NCBI RefSeq assembly: GCF_004761865.1
Contig: NZ_SJDM01000006.1
Span: forward strand, 1 to 64,000
Length of the DNA: 64,000 nucleotides
DNA from: Crenalkalicoccus roseus
GTDB taxonomy: Bacteria > Pseudomonadota > Alphaproteobacteria > Acetobacterales > Acetobacteraceae
Reading direction: 5' to 3'
Shown here one piece after another: positions 25,483 to 34,628 of this stretch; the first letter of the stretch is position 1; the number at the start of each line of letters is the position of its first letter. The position numbers were made by a program, and so were the translations under genes. Under the pieces are notes generated by a model that made no database searches, was not told the origin of the DNA, and saw only the letters and a list, made by a program, of their open reading frames with translations.

Positions 25483-27750
25483 ATGCCGCATGTCGCCCGC
25501 CACACCGACTACATGGCCGCGGAGGTGGGCACGGCGCGCCTGCTGGAAGGCCAGGGGCAGGGGTTCGAGGCCGGAAGCTGGCAGGACTTCACCCTGGTCT
25601 TCACCGCCGGCCGCTTCGGCATGGACGACACCGGCTCGATCCGCATCGTCCACCGCTTCGCTTCCGACATGGGCGCACCGCAATTCGCCGACCCGGCGGC
25701 GCCCAACTACGTCACGGCGGCGGCGTCGAACGGCGCGCAGCTTCAGCTGTCCTACCACCCGCGGCTGAACCTGCGCCCCTGGGGCAAGTGCCTGACCGTG
25801 GCGGTGGGGCGCGGCTACCTGGCGCCGGGCGACACGATCACGGTCAGGCTCGGCGACCGGCGCGGCGGCTCGCCGGGCATGCGGCTGCAGACCTTCTGCG
25901 AGGACCGGTTCGAGTTCCGCGTCCTCGCCGACGTCTTCGCCACCTGCAACTGGGCGCTGCTGCCCGAACAGCCCTGGATACGCATCCTGCCCGGCGCGCC
26001 GGCGCAGTGGCGCGCCGTGCTGCCGACGGTGCGCCGCGCCGGCGAGGGCTTCGCCCTGTCGCTGCGCGCCGACGACCGCTGGGGCAACCCCTCCCACCTG
26101 GCGCGCGGCCGCTTCCGCCTCGCCGCCAGCGCCCCGGTGCGGGGCCTGCCGGAGAGCTTCGCTTGGCCCGAGGGCGCGCGCAGCCACCGCATCGAGGGGC
26201 TGGCCGCCGGGCCCGGCGACCTCTCCATCGCGCTGCTGGACGAAGCCGGGCGGGAGCTTGCGCGCAGCAACCCGCTGCGGCTGGTGGAGCACGCCTCGCA
26301 CCTGCCCTTCTGGGCCGACATGCACGGCCAGAGCGAGGAGACGATCGGCACCAACAGCGCCCGGCGCCTGGCCGAATACGCGCGCGACCTCGCCTTCCTG
26401 GACGCCATGTGCCACCAGGGCAACGACTTCCAGATCACGGCGGCGTTCTGGCGCGACCTGAACGCCCTGGCGGCGGAGTTCACCGCGCCCGGCCGCTTCG
26501 TCTTCTTCCCCGGCTGGGAGTGGTCGGGCAACACCGCGCTCGGCGGCGACCGCAACGTGGTGCTGCGGCGGGAGGGCGGCACGCTGCACCGCTCCTGCCA
26601 CGCCCTGGTCGAGGACCTCTCCGACGCCGAGACCGACGCGCTGGACGTGAAGGCGCTGCACGCGACGCTGCGGCGGGAGGGCGACGCGCTCTGCCTGCCG
26701 CATGTCGGCGGGCGGTACGCCGATCTGCGCTACGCCCACGACAAGGCGCTGGAGCGCAGCGTGGAGGTGCATTCCGACTGGGGCACCTTCGACTGGCTGC
26801 TGGAGGATGCCTTCGCCGTCGGCGGCCGCGTCGGCATCGCCGCCAATTCCGATGGCCACAAGGGGCGGCACGGCGCCTCGCACCCCGGCGCCTCGCTGTT
26901 CGGCGCCTATGGCGGCCTTACCTGCTACCTGGCCGAGGAGCTGTCGCGCGAGGCGCTGTGGGACGCCATGCTGTGGCGGCGCCAGTACGCGACGACCGGC
27001 GCGGCGCGGGTGCACTGCGACGCCTGGGTGACGCTCTCCGCCCCCGCGGCGCTGCACCGCGACGACCCCGCCCTCGGCGGCGCGCCGGTGGGGCGGACGG
27101 AGCGCGCGACGCTCGGCAACATCCTCACCGGCGTGCGCGACGAGGCGGTGGAGTTCGGCTTCGAGATCCTGGCCGGCAGCCCGGTGGAGAGGGTCGAGAT
27201 CCGCAACCGCACGCGGCTGCTGGAGGTGTTCCGCCCCTACGCCGCGGCCGGTCCCGGCCGGCGCATCCGCGTGCTGTGGGAGGGCTCGGAATACCGCGGC
27301 CGGGGGCGGGAGACGCTGTGGCGGGGCGAGATCGCGCTCTCCGGCAATGCCTGGCGGGATGCGCGGCCGATCAACCGCTTCAACCTCGATCGCCGCTTCG
27401 AGCCCTCGCCGCAGGGCCTCGTCTTCGACGGCGTGACCACCGGCGGCTTCATGGGCGTGGAGGCGATGCTGGAGGATCCGCGCGCCGGCACGCTCAGCCT
27501 GCGCACCAACCTGGTCGAGGGCAGCGTGCCGATCGCCGAGCTCGGCCTGGAGGACCGGGTGTGGGAGGCGGGCGGCCTCGGCCGGCGCATCCGCGCCTTC
27601 CGCCTGCCGGATGCGAACCCGCACCGCGCCGTGCGGCACGGCCTGCGCGTGCCGCTGCGGCGGGACGAGGACAATGCGCTGTTCATCCGCGCGACGCTGG
27701 AGGACGGCAACGTCCTGTGGTCCAGCCCCATCTACCTGATCACGGCCTGA
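25483..27750 (+). CDS. DUF3604 family protein (predicted metal-dependent hydrolase, function unknown)
   Basis: 755 aa cytoplasmic protein with no signal peptide. The DUF3604 core from about residue 270 has WADMHGQSEETIGTN, a His/Asp-rich set (MCHQGND, LPHVGGRYADLRYAHD, EVHSDWGT) and GIAANSDGHKGRHGAS near residue 450, a pattern like the PHP metal-dependent phosphoesterase fold. An N-terminal about 260-residue region is beta-rich and not assigned. No reaction is established for the family that I can name. It lies between Sdh-like anchors and fumarase genes with gaps of 10 and 11 nt, so it very likely acts in the same pathway. Confidence 0.82.
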   Translation: MPHVARHTDYMAAEVGTARLLEGQGQGFEAGSWQDFTLVFTAGRFGMDDTGSIRIVHRFASDMGAPQFADPAAPNYVTAAASNGAQLQLSYHPRLNLRPWGKCLTVAVGRGYLAPGDTITVRLGDRRGGSPGMRLQTFCEDRFEFRVLADVFATCNWALLPEQPWIRILPGAPAQWRAVLPTVRRAGEGFALSLRADDRWGNPSHLARGRFRLAASAPVRGLPESFAWPEGARSHRIEGLAAGPGDLSIALLDEAGRELARSNPLRLVEHASHLPFWADMHGQSEETIGTNSARRLAEYARDLAFLDAMCHQGNDFQITAAFWRDLNALAAEFTAPGRFVFFPGWEWSGNTALGGDRNVVLRREGGTLHRSCHALVEDLSDAETDALDVKALHATLRREGDALCLPHVGGRYADLRYAHDKALERSVEVHSDWGTFDWLLEDAFAVGGRVGIAANSDGHKGRHGASHPGASLFGAYGGLTCYLAEELSREALWDAMLWRRQYATTGAARVHCDAWVTLSAPAALHRDDPALGGAPVGRTERATLGNILTGVRDEAVEFGFEILAGSPVERVEIRNRTRLLEVFRPYAAAGPGRRIRVLWEGSEYRGRGRETLWRGEIALSGNAWRDARPINRFNLDRRFEPSPQGLVFDGVTTGGFMGVEAMLEDPRAGTLSLRTNLVEGSVPIAELGLEDRVWEAGGLGRRIRAFRLPDANPHRAVRHGLRVPLRRDEDNALFIRATLEDGNVLWSSPIYLITA

Positions 27751-27761
27751 GGAAACGCCCC

Positions 27762-28676
27762 ATGACCGACACGGCCACCCTCTCCCGCCCCAACGTCCCG
27801 CTGGCGCCGGAGCCGGAGGCAATCGAGGAGGCGGCGAAGCTCCTCTACATCCGCGCCCTGAAGATCCTTCCCGACGACGTCAAGGAGGGCTTCGCGCGGC
27901 TGGACGCCGGCGAGACGGACGCGACGGCGAAGACGATCCTGGCCACGATGATCGAGAACATCGGCGTCGCCGAGCGGACCGAGAACCTGCTCTGCCAGGA
28001 CACCGGCATCCCGATCTTCAACGTGCTGATCGGGCGCAACGTGCTGGTGGACGGCTGGGCGCTGAAGCAGGCGATCATACGCGGCACGGCGCGGGCGACG
28101 CGCGAGCACCCGCTGCGCTCCTCCGTCGTGCATCCCATCACCCGCCGCAACGAGCACACCTCCTGCGGCGAGCGGGTGCCGGTGATCAACATAGACTTCA
28201 CCGACCGCGACCGCGAGCTGCGCCTGGAGATGATCCCCAAGGGCTCGGGCAGCGAGAACGGCTCCTTCCTGCAGATGCTGATCCCGGCCGACGGGGTCGC
28301 CGCGGTGAAGCGCTTCGTGGTGGACCGGGTGCTGCAGGCCGGTGGCAAGGTCTGCCCGCCGACCATCGTCGGCGTCGGCGTCGGGGGCACCTCCGACCTC
28401 TGCATGCATCTCGCCAAGATCGCCGCCACCCGTCCCCTGGGAACGCGCTGCGCCGACCCCGAGGGGGCCAGGCTGGAGGCGGAGCTGTCCGAGGCGGTGA
28501 ACGCCCTCGGCATCGGGCCGCAGGGGCTGGGCGGCGACAGCACGGCCTTCGCCGTGCATGTGGAGACGGCGGCGACGCACATCACCATGAACCCGGTGGC
28601 GGTCAACATCCAGTGCCACAGCGCGCGCCGGGCGAGCGCCACCTTCACCCCCGACGGCATCCGGATCGGGTTCTGA
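27762..28676 (+). CDS. Class I fumarase / L(+)-tartrate dehydratase, alpha subunit
   Basis: 304 aa, the length of TtdA. Cys residues suited to a [4Fe-4S] cluster occur in LLCQDTGIPIFNV, HTSCGERVP and GKVCPPTIVGVGVGGTSD. The alpha/beta pair hydrates or dehydrates a C4 dicarboxylate (fumarate/malate, tartrate/oxaloacetate, or a methyl analogue); sequence alone does not separate these here. The beta subunit follows 4 nt later. Located between the DUF3604 gene and the beta subunit. Confidence 0.9.
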   Translation: MTDTATLSRPNVPLAPEPEAIEEAAKLLYIRALKILPDDVKEGFARLDAGETDATAKTILATMIENIGVAERTENLLCQDTGIPIFNVLIGRNVLVDGWALKQAIIRGTARATREHPLRSSVVHPITRRNEHTSCGERVPVINIDFTDRDRELRLEMIPKGSGSENGSFLQMLIPADGVAAVKRFVVDRVLQAGGKVCPPTIVGVGVGGTSDLCMHLAKIAATRPLGTRCADPEGARLEAELSEAVNALGIGPQGLGGDSTAFAVHVETAATHITMNPVAVNIQCHSARRASATFTPDGIRIGF

Positions 28677-28680
28677 CGCC

Positions 28681-29289
28681 ATGGCCGACCATGTCCTGAC
28701 CACGCCCGTCTCCGAGGCCGACATCCGCGGGCTGCGCGTGGGCGACCGCGTGACGCTCGAAGGCACGCTGTTCGGCATCCGCGACGCCACGCAGATCCAC
28801 ATGTTCGACCGCGGCCGCCGCACCCGCTTCGACCTGCGCGGCCACGCCGTGATCCACACCGCGCCCAACCTGCGCAAGGTGGAGCCCTCGCCGGAGCACC
28901 CCACCGGCTATGTCCCGGTCTGCGTCGGCACCACCACCTCCGACCGGATGGAGCGCTTCACCCGCCCGCTGATGGAGCGCGAGGGCGTGCGCATCATCAT
29001 CGGCAAGGGCGGGCTGCGCGAGGAGTCGCTGCGCGCCTTCCAGGAGCTCGGCGGCTGCTACCTCGCCGTGGTCGGCGGCGCGGCGGCGCTGGAGACCACC
29101 TGGATCGAGGCGCTGGAGGATGTGGACCTCGACGACCTCAACCCGGAGAGCCTCTACCGCTTCCGCATCCGCGGCTTCGGGCCGCTGCTGGTGGCCATGG
29201 ACAGCCATGGCGGCAGCCTCTACGCGCAGGTGAACGCCGCCGCCGCCGCGCGCCGACAGGCGGTGCTGGAAAGGCTGGGCGCGGCATGA
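28681..29289 (+). CDS. Class I fumarase / L(+)-tartrate dehydratase, beta subunit
   Basis: 202 aa, like TtdB (about 201). It starts LTTPVSEADIRGLRVGDRVTLEGTLFG (quoted as VSEADIRGLRVGDRVTLEG) and contains MERFTRPLMEREGVRIIIGKG and FQELGGCYLAVVGGAAAL, conserved in this swivelling domain. With the alpha subunit it forms the dehydratase. Its end overlaps the flavoprotein gene by 4 nt. Confidence 0.9.
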   Translation: MADHVLTTPVSEADIRGLRVGDRVTLEGTLFGIRDATQIHMFDRGRRTRFDLRGHAVIHTAPNLRKVEPSPEHPTGYVPVCVGTTTSDRMERFTRPLMEREGVRIIIGKGGLREESLRAFQELGGCYLAVVGGAAALETTWIEALEDVDLDDLNPESLYRFRIRGFGPLLVAMDSHGGSLYAQVNAAAAARRQAVLERLGAA

Positions 29290-31034
29290 CGGGCGTTCCG
29301 GTCGCGGCGCCGCGCCGCCTCTCCACCGACATCCTGGTGCTCGGCTCTGGCGGCGCGGGGCTGCTCGCGGCGCTGCACGCCAAGGACGCGGCGCCCGATC
29401 TTCGGGTGACCATCGCGGTGAAGGGGCTGCTCGGCAAGTCCGGCTGCACCCGCATGGTGCAGGGCGGCTACAACGTCGCCCTCGCCCCCGGCGATTCCGC
29501 CGAGCGCCACTTCATGGACACGCTGGAGGGCGGGAAGTGGCTGAACGACCAGGATCTGGCCTGGACCCTGGTCACCGTCGCGCAGCGCCGCATCCGCGAA
29601 CTCGAGAACCGCTGGGGCTGCTTCTTCGACCGCAACCCGGACGGCACCATCCACCAGAAGGCCTTCGCCGGCCAGACCTTCGACCGCACCGTCCACAAGG
29701 GCGACCTGACGGGCATCGAGATCATCAACCGCCTCGCCGAGCAGGCCTGGGCGCGCGGCATCGAACGGCTGGAGGAGCACCGCGCGGTCGCGCTGATCCG
29801 CAGCGCCGACGGCTCCCGCCTCTCGGGCGTGCTGCTGATCGACATCCGCTCGGGCGGGCTGGTCTTCGTGCAGGCGCGCGCGGTGCTGCTCGGCACCGGC
29901 GGCGGACCGACCATGTACACCTATCACACCCCCTCCGGCGACAAGTCCTGCGACGGCATGGCGATGGCGCTGCGCGCCGGCCTCGCGCTCCGCGACATGG
30001 AGATGGTGCAGTTCCACCCGACCGGCGTGCTGGCCGGCCCCGGCACGCGGATGACCGGCACCATCATCGAGGAGGGGCTGCGCGGCGCCGGCGGCTACCT
30101 GCTGAACGGCGCCGGCGAGCGCTTCATGCTGAGGCACGACCCGCGCGGCGAGCGGGCGACGCGCGACATCGTCAGCCGCGCCATGTACCGCGAGATGCTG
30201 GCCGGCAACGTGAACGAGGCGGGCGGCCTGTGGATCGAGATGGCGCATCTCGGCCCCGAGAACGTCCGCCGCATGTTCAAGGGCATGGTCGAGCGCTGCG
30301 CCGATTGCGGCTTCGACCTCGCCGGCGGGCGCGTGCCGGTGGTGCCGACCGCGCACTACATGATGGGCGGCCTGGTCTTCGCCCCGGACGGCTCCACCGC
30401 GCTTCCCGGCCTGTTCGCCGCGGGCGAGGACACGGGCGGCGTGCACGGCGCCAACCGTCTCGGCGGCAACGGCGTCGCCAACTCCACCGTCTTCGGCGGC
30501 ATCGCCGGCGACACGATGGCCGCCTGGGTGCCGCGCCACGGCACCTTCGAGGAGCCGGACCGCGCCGAGCTCGACGCCGCCATCGCCGCCGTGCTGGCGC
30601 CCTTCGGCCGCCGGCCCACGCCCCTCTCGCCGATCCGCGACACGCTGCACGCGCTGATGTGGGAGAAGGCGGGCATACTGCGCGACGCCGCGAGCCTCGC
30701 CGCCGCCGCGCGCGGCCTCGACGATCTGGACGCGGCGCTGGACGCCGCCGGCGTCGAGGACGGCGACCGCGCCTTCAATCTCACCTGGCACGACTGGCTG
30801 AACCTGAAGTCCCTGGTGCTGGTCAGCCGTGCCATCGTCGCCGCCGCCGATGCCCGGCGGGAGAGCCGCGGCGCGCACTGGCGCGAGGACTTCCCGCACA
30901 CCGACCCGGACGCGGAGGGCCTCCGCTACACCCTGGTGACGCTGCGCGAGGGGCGCATCGCCCTCGGCTGGGAGGAGGTGCGCTTCACACGCCTGCGCCC
31001 GGGCGAGAGCCTGCTGCCGCGCGCGGCGGAATAG
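29286..31034 (+). CDS. Fumarate reductase/succinate dehydrogenase-type flavoprotein subunit lacking the FAD-linking His
   Basis: 582 aa. FAD-binding ILVLGSGGAGLLAALHA at the start; catalytic residues of SdhA/FrdA are kept: QFHPTGVLAG, EEGLRGAGGYL, RATRDIVSRAMY, VPTAHYMMGG, GGVHGANRLGGNGVANS. The segment that holds the covalent-FAD histidine in SdhA (SHTxxAQGG) reads GCTRMVQGG, Cys in place of His, so FAD is probably non-covalent. Last of seven overlapping or near-overlapping genes; with the Fe-S and anchor subunits it would form a membrane quinone-linked C4-dicarboxylate oxidoreductase. Confidence 0.88.
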   Translation: MTGVPVAAPRRLSTDILVLGSGGAGLLAALHAKDAAPDLRVTIAVKGLLGKSGCTRMVQGGYNVALAPGDSAERHFMDTLEGGKWLNDQDLAWTLVTVAQRRIRELENRWGCFFDRNPDGTIHQKAFAGQTFDRTVHKGDLTGIEIINRLAEQAWARGIERLEEHRAVALIRSADGSRLSGVLLIDIRSGGLVFVQARAVLLGTGGGPTMYTYHTPSGDKSCDGMAMALRAGLALRDMEMVQFHPTGVLAGPGTRMTGTIIEEGLRGAGGYLLNGAGERFMLRHDPRGERATRDIVSRAMYREMLAGNVNEAGGLWIEMAHLGPENVRRMFKGMVERCADCGFDLAGGRVPVVPTAHYMMGGLVFAPDGSTALPGLFAAGEDTGGVHGANRLGGNGVANSTVFGGIAGDTMAAWVPRHGTFEEPDRAELDAAIAAVLAPFGRRPTPLSPIRDTLHALMWEKAGILRDAASLAAAARGLDDLDAALDAAGVEDGDRAFNLTWHDWLNLKSLVLVSRAIVAAADARRESRGAHWREDFPHTDPDAEGLRYTLVTLREGRIALGWEEVRFTRLRPGESLLPRAAE

Positions 31035-31140
31035 CGCCGCGCGTCACGCCTCCGCGATACTGCGGCGTCGTTGCCGCTGCGGCGCCGAACCCCGGCGCGG
31101 CTGCCTCGCTTGCCCTGCGGTCCATCGTGCAGGAGCGGCC

Positions 31141-32031
31141 ATGTTCTACACCGACAACAAGCTGCAGTTCCCGGTGCGGGTCGAGCGCCCGAACCCCGTC
31201 TTCGCCCGCGCGCTGCAGCAGGCGATCGGCGGCGTCGAGGGCGAGATCCGCGTCATGCTGCAGTACCTGTTCCAGGCCTGGGGCAGCCGCGGCCCGAAGC
31301 GCTACCGCGACATGCTGATGAACACCGGCACCGAGGAGATCGGCCATGTGGAGATGCTCTCCACGTCGGTGGCGCTGAACCTCGAGGGCGCGCCCCTCTC
31401 CTTCCAGGAGCAGGTGTCGAAGGACCCGGTGGCCGGCGCGGTGCTGAACGGCATGAACCTGCGCCACATCCTCTCCGCCGGCATGGCGGCGACGGTCGAG
31501 GACGCCAACGGCGTGCCCTTCAACGGCAGCCACGTCTATGCCAGCGGCAACATCGCCGCCGACATGTACGCCAACGTCACCGCCGAGGCGACGGGCCGCG
31601 CGCTGGCGGTGCGCCTGCACGGCATGACCGACGATCCGGGCATGAAGGAGATGCTCTCCTTCCTGATCGCCCGCGACGCCATGCACCAGCAGCAGTGGCT
31701 GGCGGTGATCGAGGAACTCGGCGGCATGGGGAAGGTGCTGCCCATCCCCAACAGCTTCGATCAGTCCCAGGAGCAGCAGCGCTTCTCCTACGCCTTCTTC
31801 GGCCACCAGACCGACCGGCAGGTGCCGCAGGGGCGCTGGACCCGGGGCGCCAGCTATGACGGCAAGGGCAGGTTCGAGCCGATGGTCTCGCAGCCGCTCG
31901 GCACCGAGCCGATGCTGAAGCCGCCGCCCGAGGGCAGCGGCGCGCAGCGCGAGCAGATCGCGGTGCAGGAAACCCCGCCCGCCGCCAACGACCCGAGCGC
32001 CGCTGGGGCGAAGCCGGGCATGGCCCGGTAG
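31141..32031 (+). CDS. Manganese catalase
   Basis: 296 aa. Di-manganese catalase family: MFYTDNKLQFPVRVERPNP at the start, carboxylate/His ligands in GGVEGEIRVMLQYLFQ, NTGTEEIGHVEML and later FLIARDAMHQQQW, which together supply the bridging Glu and two Glu-His pairs. It disproportionates hydrogen peroxide without haem. The C-terminal about 45 residues are Pro/Ala/Glu-rich. Monocistronic-looking: 106 bp upstream gap and a strong hairpin 15 bp after the stop. Confidence 0.93.
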   Translation: MFYTDNKLQFPVRVERPNPVFARALQQAIGGVEGEIRVMLQYLFQAWGSRGPKRYRDMLMNTGTEEIGHVEMLSTSVALNLEGAPLSFQEQVSKDPVAGAVLNGMNLRHILSAGMAATVEDANGVPFNGSHVYASGNIAADMYANVTAEATGRALAVRLHGMTDDPGMKEMLSFLIARDAMHQQQWLAVIEELGGMGKVLPIPNSFDQSQEQQRFSYAFFGHQTDRQVPQGRWTRGASYDGKGRFEPMVSQPLGTEPMLKPPPEGSGAQREQIAVQETPPAANDPSAAGAKPGMAR

Positions 32032-32045
32032 GGCAAGCAGCTTAT

Positions 32046-32077
32046 CCGCTCCGGCACCTTCCATGGCGCCGGAGCGG
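32046..32077 (+). terminator. Strong hairpin after the Mn catalase gene
   Basis: CCGCTCCGGC (32046-32055) and GCCGGAGCGG (32068-32077) form a perfect 10-bp stem with a 12-nt loop, 15 bp past the stop. There is no T-tract after it, so it is more a transcript-stabilising or Rho-assisted terminator than a classic intrinsic one. Confidence 0.5.
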
Positions 32078-32229
32078 CCCCGTCCCCGCCTTCCTTGACT
32101 CCCCGATGCCGTGGAGTGCACCATCCGCGCACCGGCGCCATACGCAGGCGCGCCGTCAGCCGCGGCCCTCCGTGTCCAAGCCTGCGCCCCATCAGCCCGG
32201 CCCTTCCGCCGGGCCGAACGGAGGCGCCC

Positions 32230-33033
32230 ATGGACCCCGTGCCGATCTCCGCCGAAGAATTGCTCGCCGCCACCCTCGCCTTCCCCGGTCCACAGATTTT
32301 GGACGTGCGGCGTGATGCCGCCTTCACCGCCGCCACGCAGAGCCTGCCGCGGGCGATCCGCCGCGACCCGGAGGCGGTTCCGGGCTGGGCCGGCGCGCTG
32401 GAGGCGCACCGCCCGGTCATCGCCTTCTGCGTCCACGGCCATGAGGTGAGCCAAGGCGTCGCCGCCGCGCTCGCCGCGCGCGGGCTGACGACGCGCTACC
32501 TGGAGGGTGGCATCGAGGGCTGGGCCGCGCTCGGCCTGCCGCTCGCCGGGAAGCCGGGCCGCCCCTCCCTCTGGGTGACGCGAGCACGGCCGAAGGTGGA
32601 TCGCGTCGCCTGCCCCTGGCTGATCCGCCGCTTCCTCGACCCCGATGCGCGCCTCCTCTTCGTCCCGCCGGCGGAGGTGGCGTGCGTCGCGGAGGCCACC
32701 GGCGCCACCGCCTTCGACATCCCCGATGCCCCCTACACCCATGAGGGCGAGGGCTGCAGCTTCGACGCCTTCGTCGCCCGTCACCGCCCGCAGGACGAGG
32801 CGCTGGCGCTACTCGCCCGCATCGTCCGCGGGGCGGATACGGAGCGGCCGGACCTCCACCCCGCTGCCGGCGGGCTGTTCGCCGCCGCTCTCGGCTTCTC
32901 CGCCCTGATCGCCGAGGATCACGCGCTGCTGCGGCACGCCTTTCCGCTCTACGACGCGCTGTATCTCTGGTGCCGCGACCTGCAGGACGAGGCGCATCGC
33001 TGGCCGCCGGCGATGCAGGCGTCCCGCGCATGA
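32230..33033 (+). CDS. chrB: Rhodanese domain fused to chromate-resistance ChrB C-terminal domain
   Basis: 267 aa. Residues about 1-110 are a rhodanese domain with active-site loop AFCVHGHEVSQGVAAAL (Cys followed by VHGHE); residues about 120-260 are the ChrB C-terminal domain (VTRARPKVDRVACPWLIRRFLDP). Such proteins accompany ChrA and may sense or handle chromate. The ATG overlaps nothing upstream; a TTGACT (32095-32100) with a poor -10 lies 130 bp upstream. The stop overlaps the chrA start by 4 nt. Confidence 0.87.
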   Translation: MDPVPISAEELLAATLAFPGPQILDVRRDAAFTAATQSLPRAIRRDPEAVPGWAGALEAHRPVIAFCVHGHEVSQGVAAALAARGLTTRYLEGGIEGWAALGLPLAGKPGRPSLWVTRARPKVDRVACPWLIRRFLDPDARLLFVPPAEVACVAEATGATAFDIPDAPYTHEGEGCSFDAFVARHRPQDEALALLARIVRGADTERPDLHPAAGGLFAAALGFSALIAEDHALLRHAFPLYDALYLWCRDLQDEAHRWPPAMQASRA

Positions 33034-34427
33034 CCCGGCGCCTGCCGTTCCACCGCTCCGGCGAGGCCACCGCCGCGGATCAGGCGCCGGCCGATCCCGG
33101 CGCGGCGGAGGGCGCCCTGCCCAGCTTCGCCGAGGCGGTGCGGGTCTGGTTCCGCATCGGCTGCCTCTCCTTCGGCGGGCCGGCGGGGCAGATCGCGCTG
33201 ATGCACCGCGAGGTGGTGGAGGAGCGCCGCTGGATCTCCGACGCGCGCTTCCTGCACGCGCTGAATTTCTGCAACCTGCTGCCGGGCCCCGAGGCGCAGC
33301 AGCTCGCCACCTATCTCGGCTGGCTGCTGCACGGGGTGAAGGGCGGCCTGGCCGCGGGGCTGCTGTTCATCCTGCCGGGCGCCGCGGTGATGCTGGCGCT
33401 CTCCATCGTCTATGCGCTGCTCGGCGAGGTGCCGCTGGTGGCGGCGCTGTTCTTCGGGCTGAAATGCGCGGTGCTGGTGCTGGTGGTCGAGGCGCTGCTG
33501 CGCGTCGCGCGGCGGGCCCTAAAGGGCGGACTGGCCTGGGGGGTGGCGGCGGCGGCCTTCCTCGCCCTGTTCGCCTTCCGCATCCCCTTCCCCTTCGTGG
33601 TGCTGGGGGCGGCGCTGGCGGGGCTCCTCCTGCCGCGCGCCTTCGCCCCGCCCGGCCACGGGGCGGTGCGGGAAGGGCCGCCGGCGCTGCTCGACGCGCT
33701 GGTGGCGCGCGATCCGCACCGCATCGCGCGGCTCGGGACCGCGGCGCGGCGGGCGGGGCTGGTCGCGCTCGTGCTCTGGCTGTGGCCCGCCGCGCTGCTG
33801 CATGCCGAAGGCGGGCTGTTCGCCGACATCGCCTGGTTCTTCTCCAAGCTGGCGGTGGTCACCTTCGGCGGCGCCTATGCGGTGCTCGCCTATGTGGCGC
33901 AGGAGGCGGTGGAGCATTACCGCTGGCTGACGGCGGGGGAGATGCTGGCCGGCCTCGGCCTCGCCGAGACCACGCCGGGGCCGCTGATCCTGGTGCTGCA
34001 ATTCGTCGGCTACATGGCCGGCCATGGCTGGGGCGGCATTGCGGGCGGCACGCTGGCCTCGGCGTTGACCCTCTGGGTCACCTTCGCCCCCTGCTTCGCC
34101 TGGATCTTCCTTGGCGCCCCCCATGTGGAGCGGCTGCACGACCAGGAGCGGCTCAAGGGCGCCCTGGCCGGCGTGACGGCGGCGGTGGTGGGCGTGATCG
34201 CCAACCTGGCGCTGTGGTTCGGCCTGCGGGTGCTCTTCGGCGAGGTGCGGGCGGTCCCGCTCGGTCCGGTGCGGCTGGACCTGCCGGTGCCGGGGACGCT
34301 CGACCCGCTGGCCCTCGCCCTCGCCGCCCTGGCCGCGCTCTGCCTGTTCCGGCTGCGGCTCGGCGTGGTGCGCACGCTCGGCATCGCGGCGGCGGCGGGG
34401 CTGGCGCTGCGGTTCGCGCTCGGCTGA
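33030..34427 (+). CDS. chrA: Chromate efflux transporter ChrA (long-chain, two CHR domains)
   Basis: 465 aa inner-membrane protein with two CHR halves: the first has FRIGCLSFGGPAGQIALMHREVV and LLPGPEAQQLATYLGW (about 42-100), the second FFSKLAVVTFGGAYAVLAYVAQ and GLAETTPGPLILVLQFVGY (about 270-335). Family members export chromate. A long cytoplasmic linker (about 205-240) joins the halves. Translationally coupled to chrB (ATGA overlap). Confidence 0.92.
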   Translation: MTRRLPFHRSGEATAADQAPADPGAAEGALPSFAEAVRVWFRIGCLSFGGPAGQIALMHREVVEERRWISDARFLHALNFCNLLPGPEAQQLATYLGWLLHGVKGGLAAGLLFILPGAAVMLALSIVYALLGEVPLVAALFFGLKCAVLVLVVEALLRVARRALKGGLAWGVAAAAFLALFAFRIPFPFVVLGAALAGLLLPRAFAPPGHGAVREGPPALLDALVARDPHRIARLGTAARRAGLVALVLWLWPAALLHAEGGLFADIAWFFSKLAVVTFGGAYAVLAYVAQEAVEHYRWLTAGEMLAGLGLAETTPGPLILVLQFVGYMAGHGWGGIAGGTLASALTLWVTFAPCFAWIFLGAPHVERLHDQERLKGALAGVTAAVVGVIANLALWFGLRVLFGEVRAVPLGPVRLDLPVPGTLDPLALALAALAALCLFRLRLGVVRTLGIAAAAGLALRFALG

Positions 34428-34628
34428 CACGGCCGGAGCAGCGCCGGAGATATCCGCGCGCGGGGCTGCCGGGATCGCATCGCCGCCGCGGCGGGGCCGA
34501 AGCGGCGGCCGCGCGCGAAAGCGGGCGCGGGCAGCGGCTACGGGCCTCGGTGACCGCAGCCGCTGCCGGCATGAGGGGCCGCGAATCGCCGCTGGCGCCG
34601 CGCGTCGCCGCCCCTATCCTGGCCCGCT

